From CAWJHE01 sp963842455 (GTDB lineage Bacteria > Chloroflexota > Anaerolineae > Anaerolineales > UBA4823): 64,000 nucleotides of DNA. Below are positions 63,168-64,000 of this stretch, in pieces; the stretch's first letter is position 1; the number at the start of each line of letters is the position of its first letter. The position numbers and the translations under genes were made by a program. The stretch is from contig CAWJHE010000014.1 of NCBI GenBank assembly GCA_963842455.1, positions 248,001 through 312,000 of the forward strand, in the 5' to 3' direction. The notes below the pieces were generated by a model. It had not been told where the DNA came from. It made no database searches and saw nothing but the letters and a program-made list of their open reading frames with translations.

Positions 63168-64000
63168 TTAATTTGATTTAACAAGTGCATATTTTATCGC
63201 AAGAGAGCCGAGTTCGTAAATCTGTTCAGAGCCTTCCTCTAATTCATCCCCTGTGATTTGATAGCCCCATTCAATCAATTCAGGGGAATTCGAAAAATCC
63301 CAAAAAGGAACGGAGGTTGGCCCAAACAGGCCAATATATCGGGTAGAAATTCCATGCGCTTCTGCCAGTTCCAATTCGAGAGCGACGTTAGGCGTTTGTC
63401 TGCAACAATGGATAACTTTTCAAAAAAGTCCGACAGATGGACCCCAAATCCCTGAACACCACGCGCATCCAACAAATCTAAGGCAATAATCTGGTTGGCG
63501 CCGGCCTGGATTGCTGGCTCGATCGGTAGATTACTGACAACCCCGCCATCAACCAGATATTGATCCTGTCCTTCACAGGCATGAACCAGGGAGGCAGCGC
63601 AGTGGAAGTGAGCAGGGAGACTAACACCTTTTCATCGGGGGATAGACCGTGCAGCACTGGTTTAGCTTCGTCAATATCTGCAGAAACAATGATCAGCCGC
63701 GATCTGTTTCAGATCGCCAAATTTCAGCTCAGAAGTAAGACCATTGGCGATGAAGAAATCACGAATTTTTCTAGCAGGATCGGAAGAAGAGCGACCCACC
63801 ATGGCTCTAACTGCCAACCAGATGTAATTGGATGGTAGTAGGTTGGCGTTTATGCTTTCGAACCAGGCGCTTTTCAAGCGGTCCAGGCTTTGACGAGTAA
63901 ATCCGTGCAAGGCCAGGAAGGCAGCGTTCACCGCTCCGATAGATACGCCCACCAGCATATCGGGCTGGTAACCGGCTTCCAGTAGGGCAGACAGTGCGCC
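63168..64000 (-). pseudogene. Patatin-like phospholipase, broken and cut by the window end
   Basis: Read across three frames, a patatin protein is recognisable: GALSALLEAGYQPDMLVGVSIGA (nucleophile GVSIG), VSADIDEAKPVLHGLS, then DQYLVDGGVVSNLPIEPAIQAGANQIIALDLLDARG (catalytic DGG), then LAEAHGISTRYIGLFGPTSVPFWDFS. Breaks lie near 63395, 63560 and 63695. Three frameshifts in ~800 bases may mean a decayed gene or poor sequence. It is not closely similar to the intact patatin at 6287. The 5' end lies beyond the window. Confidence 0.75.

Overview
The window reads as a chromosomal piece of an anaerobic or facultative bacterium of the Chloroflexota, most likely class Anaerolineae. This is inferred from gene content and style: a group 3c-like Mvh/HdrA hydrogenase module, lipoproteins with long Ala/Pro/Thr/Gln linkers after the lipobox, duplicated pst operons, and a secreted protein ending in an LPFVV-type tail. 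No rRNA or tRNA gene was seen. The one stable RNA is a complete tmRNA gene.

Layout. 1-4.7 kb: end of hdrA, then mvhD, mvhG and mvhA, a hydrogenase maturation protease and a cyclic-nucleotide-binding protein. 4.7-10.2 kb: housekeeping and orphan genes (acetyltransferase, esterase, patatin, DegV, ECF sigma factor) and ssrA. 10.2-26.7 kb: an XRE-cupin regulator diverges from one long operon (oppDF, two amidohydrolases, oppABC, a third amidohydrolase, a double-RidA protein, kynureninase, TldD/TldE, an M29 aminopeptidase). It looks like a peptide or amide uptake and breakdown system. Two strong promoters and TCAATTAATTGA-type palindromes lie between regulator and operon. 26.7-32.9 kb: rlmI interrupted by a 30-bp tandem palindromic repeat, an alpha-oxoamine synthase, ligA, ctaA and a glutaredoxin.

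32.9-50.2 kb is a phosphate region: pstB facing pstSCAB-phoB-phoR, and a second set pstS-pstC-pstA-pstB-phoU with a clear 11-bp-periodic Pho box before its pstS. Between them lie copper/redox lipoproteins and a NarL-type two-component pair. One of the inserted genes, a DUF1573-like protein, has a TGA where relatives carry the second Cys of a CCPP motif, and a SECIS-like hairpin follows at suitable spacing. It is a candidate selenoprotein.

50.4-56.1 kb holds the best candidate for an undescribed system. A DUF2207-like membrane protein ends in a Gly-rich tail with seven Cys in Cys-Ala repeats. It is followed by a radical SAM/SPASM protein with a PqqD-like N-terminus, a paralogue that has lost its cluster cysteines, and a SAM methyltransferase. 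This resembles a peptide-maturation locus acting on the tail of a membrane protein.

56.1-64 kb is accessory: a VapBC-like toxin-antitoxin pair, an IS630 transposase remnant, an AT-rich BNR-repeat secreted protein, a deleted integron-type integrase, dispersed palindromic repeats, a GH3 glycosidase and a broken patatin gene.

A caution for the whole window: about ten otherwise well-conserved genes carry single-base frameshifts, mostly one extra base in a short run. This looks more like sequence error than gene decay, and full spans are given on that reading.
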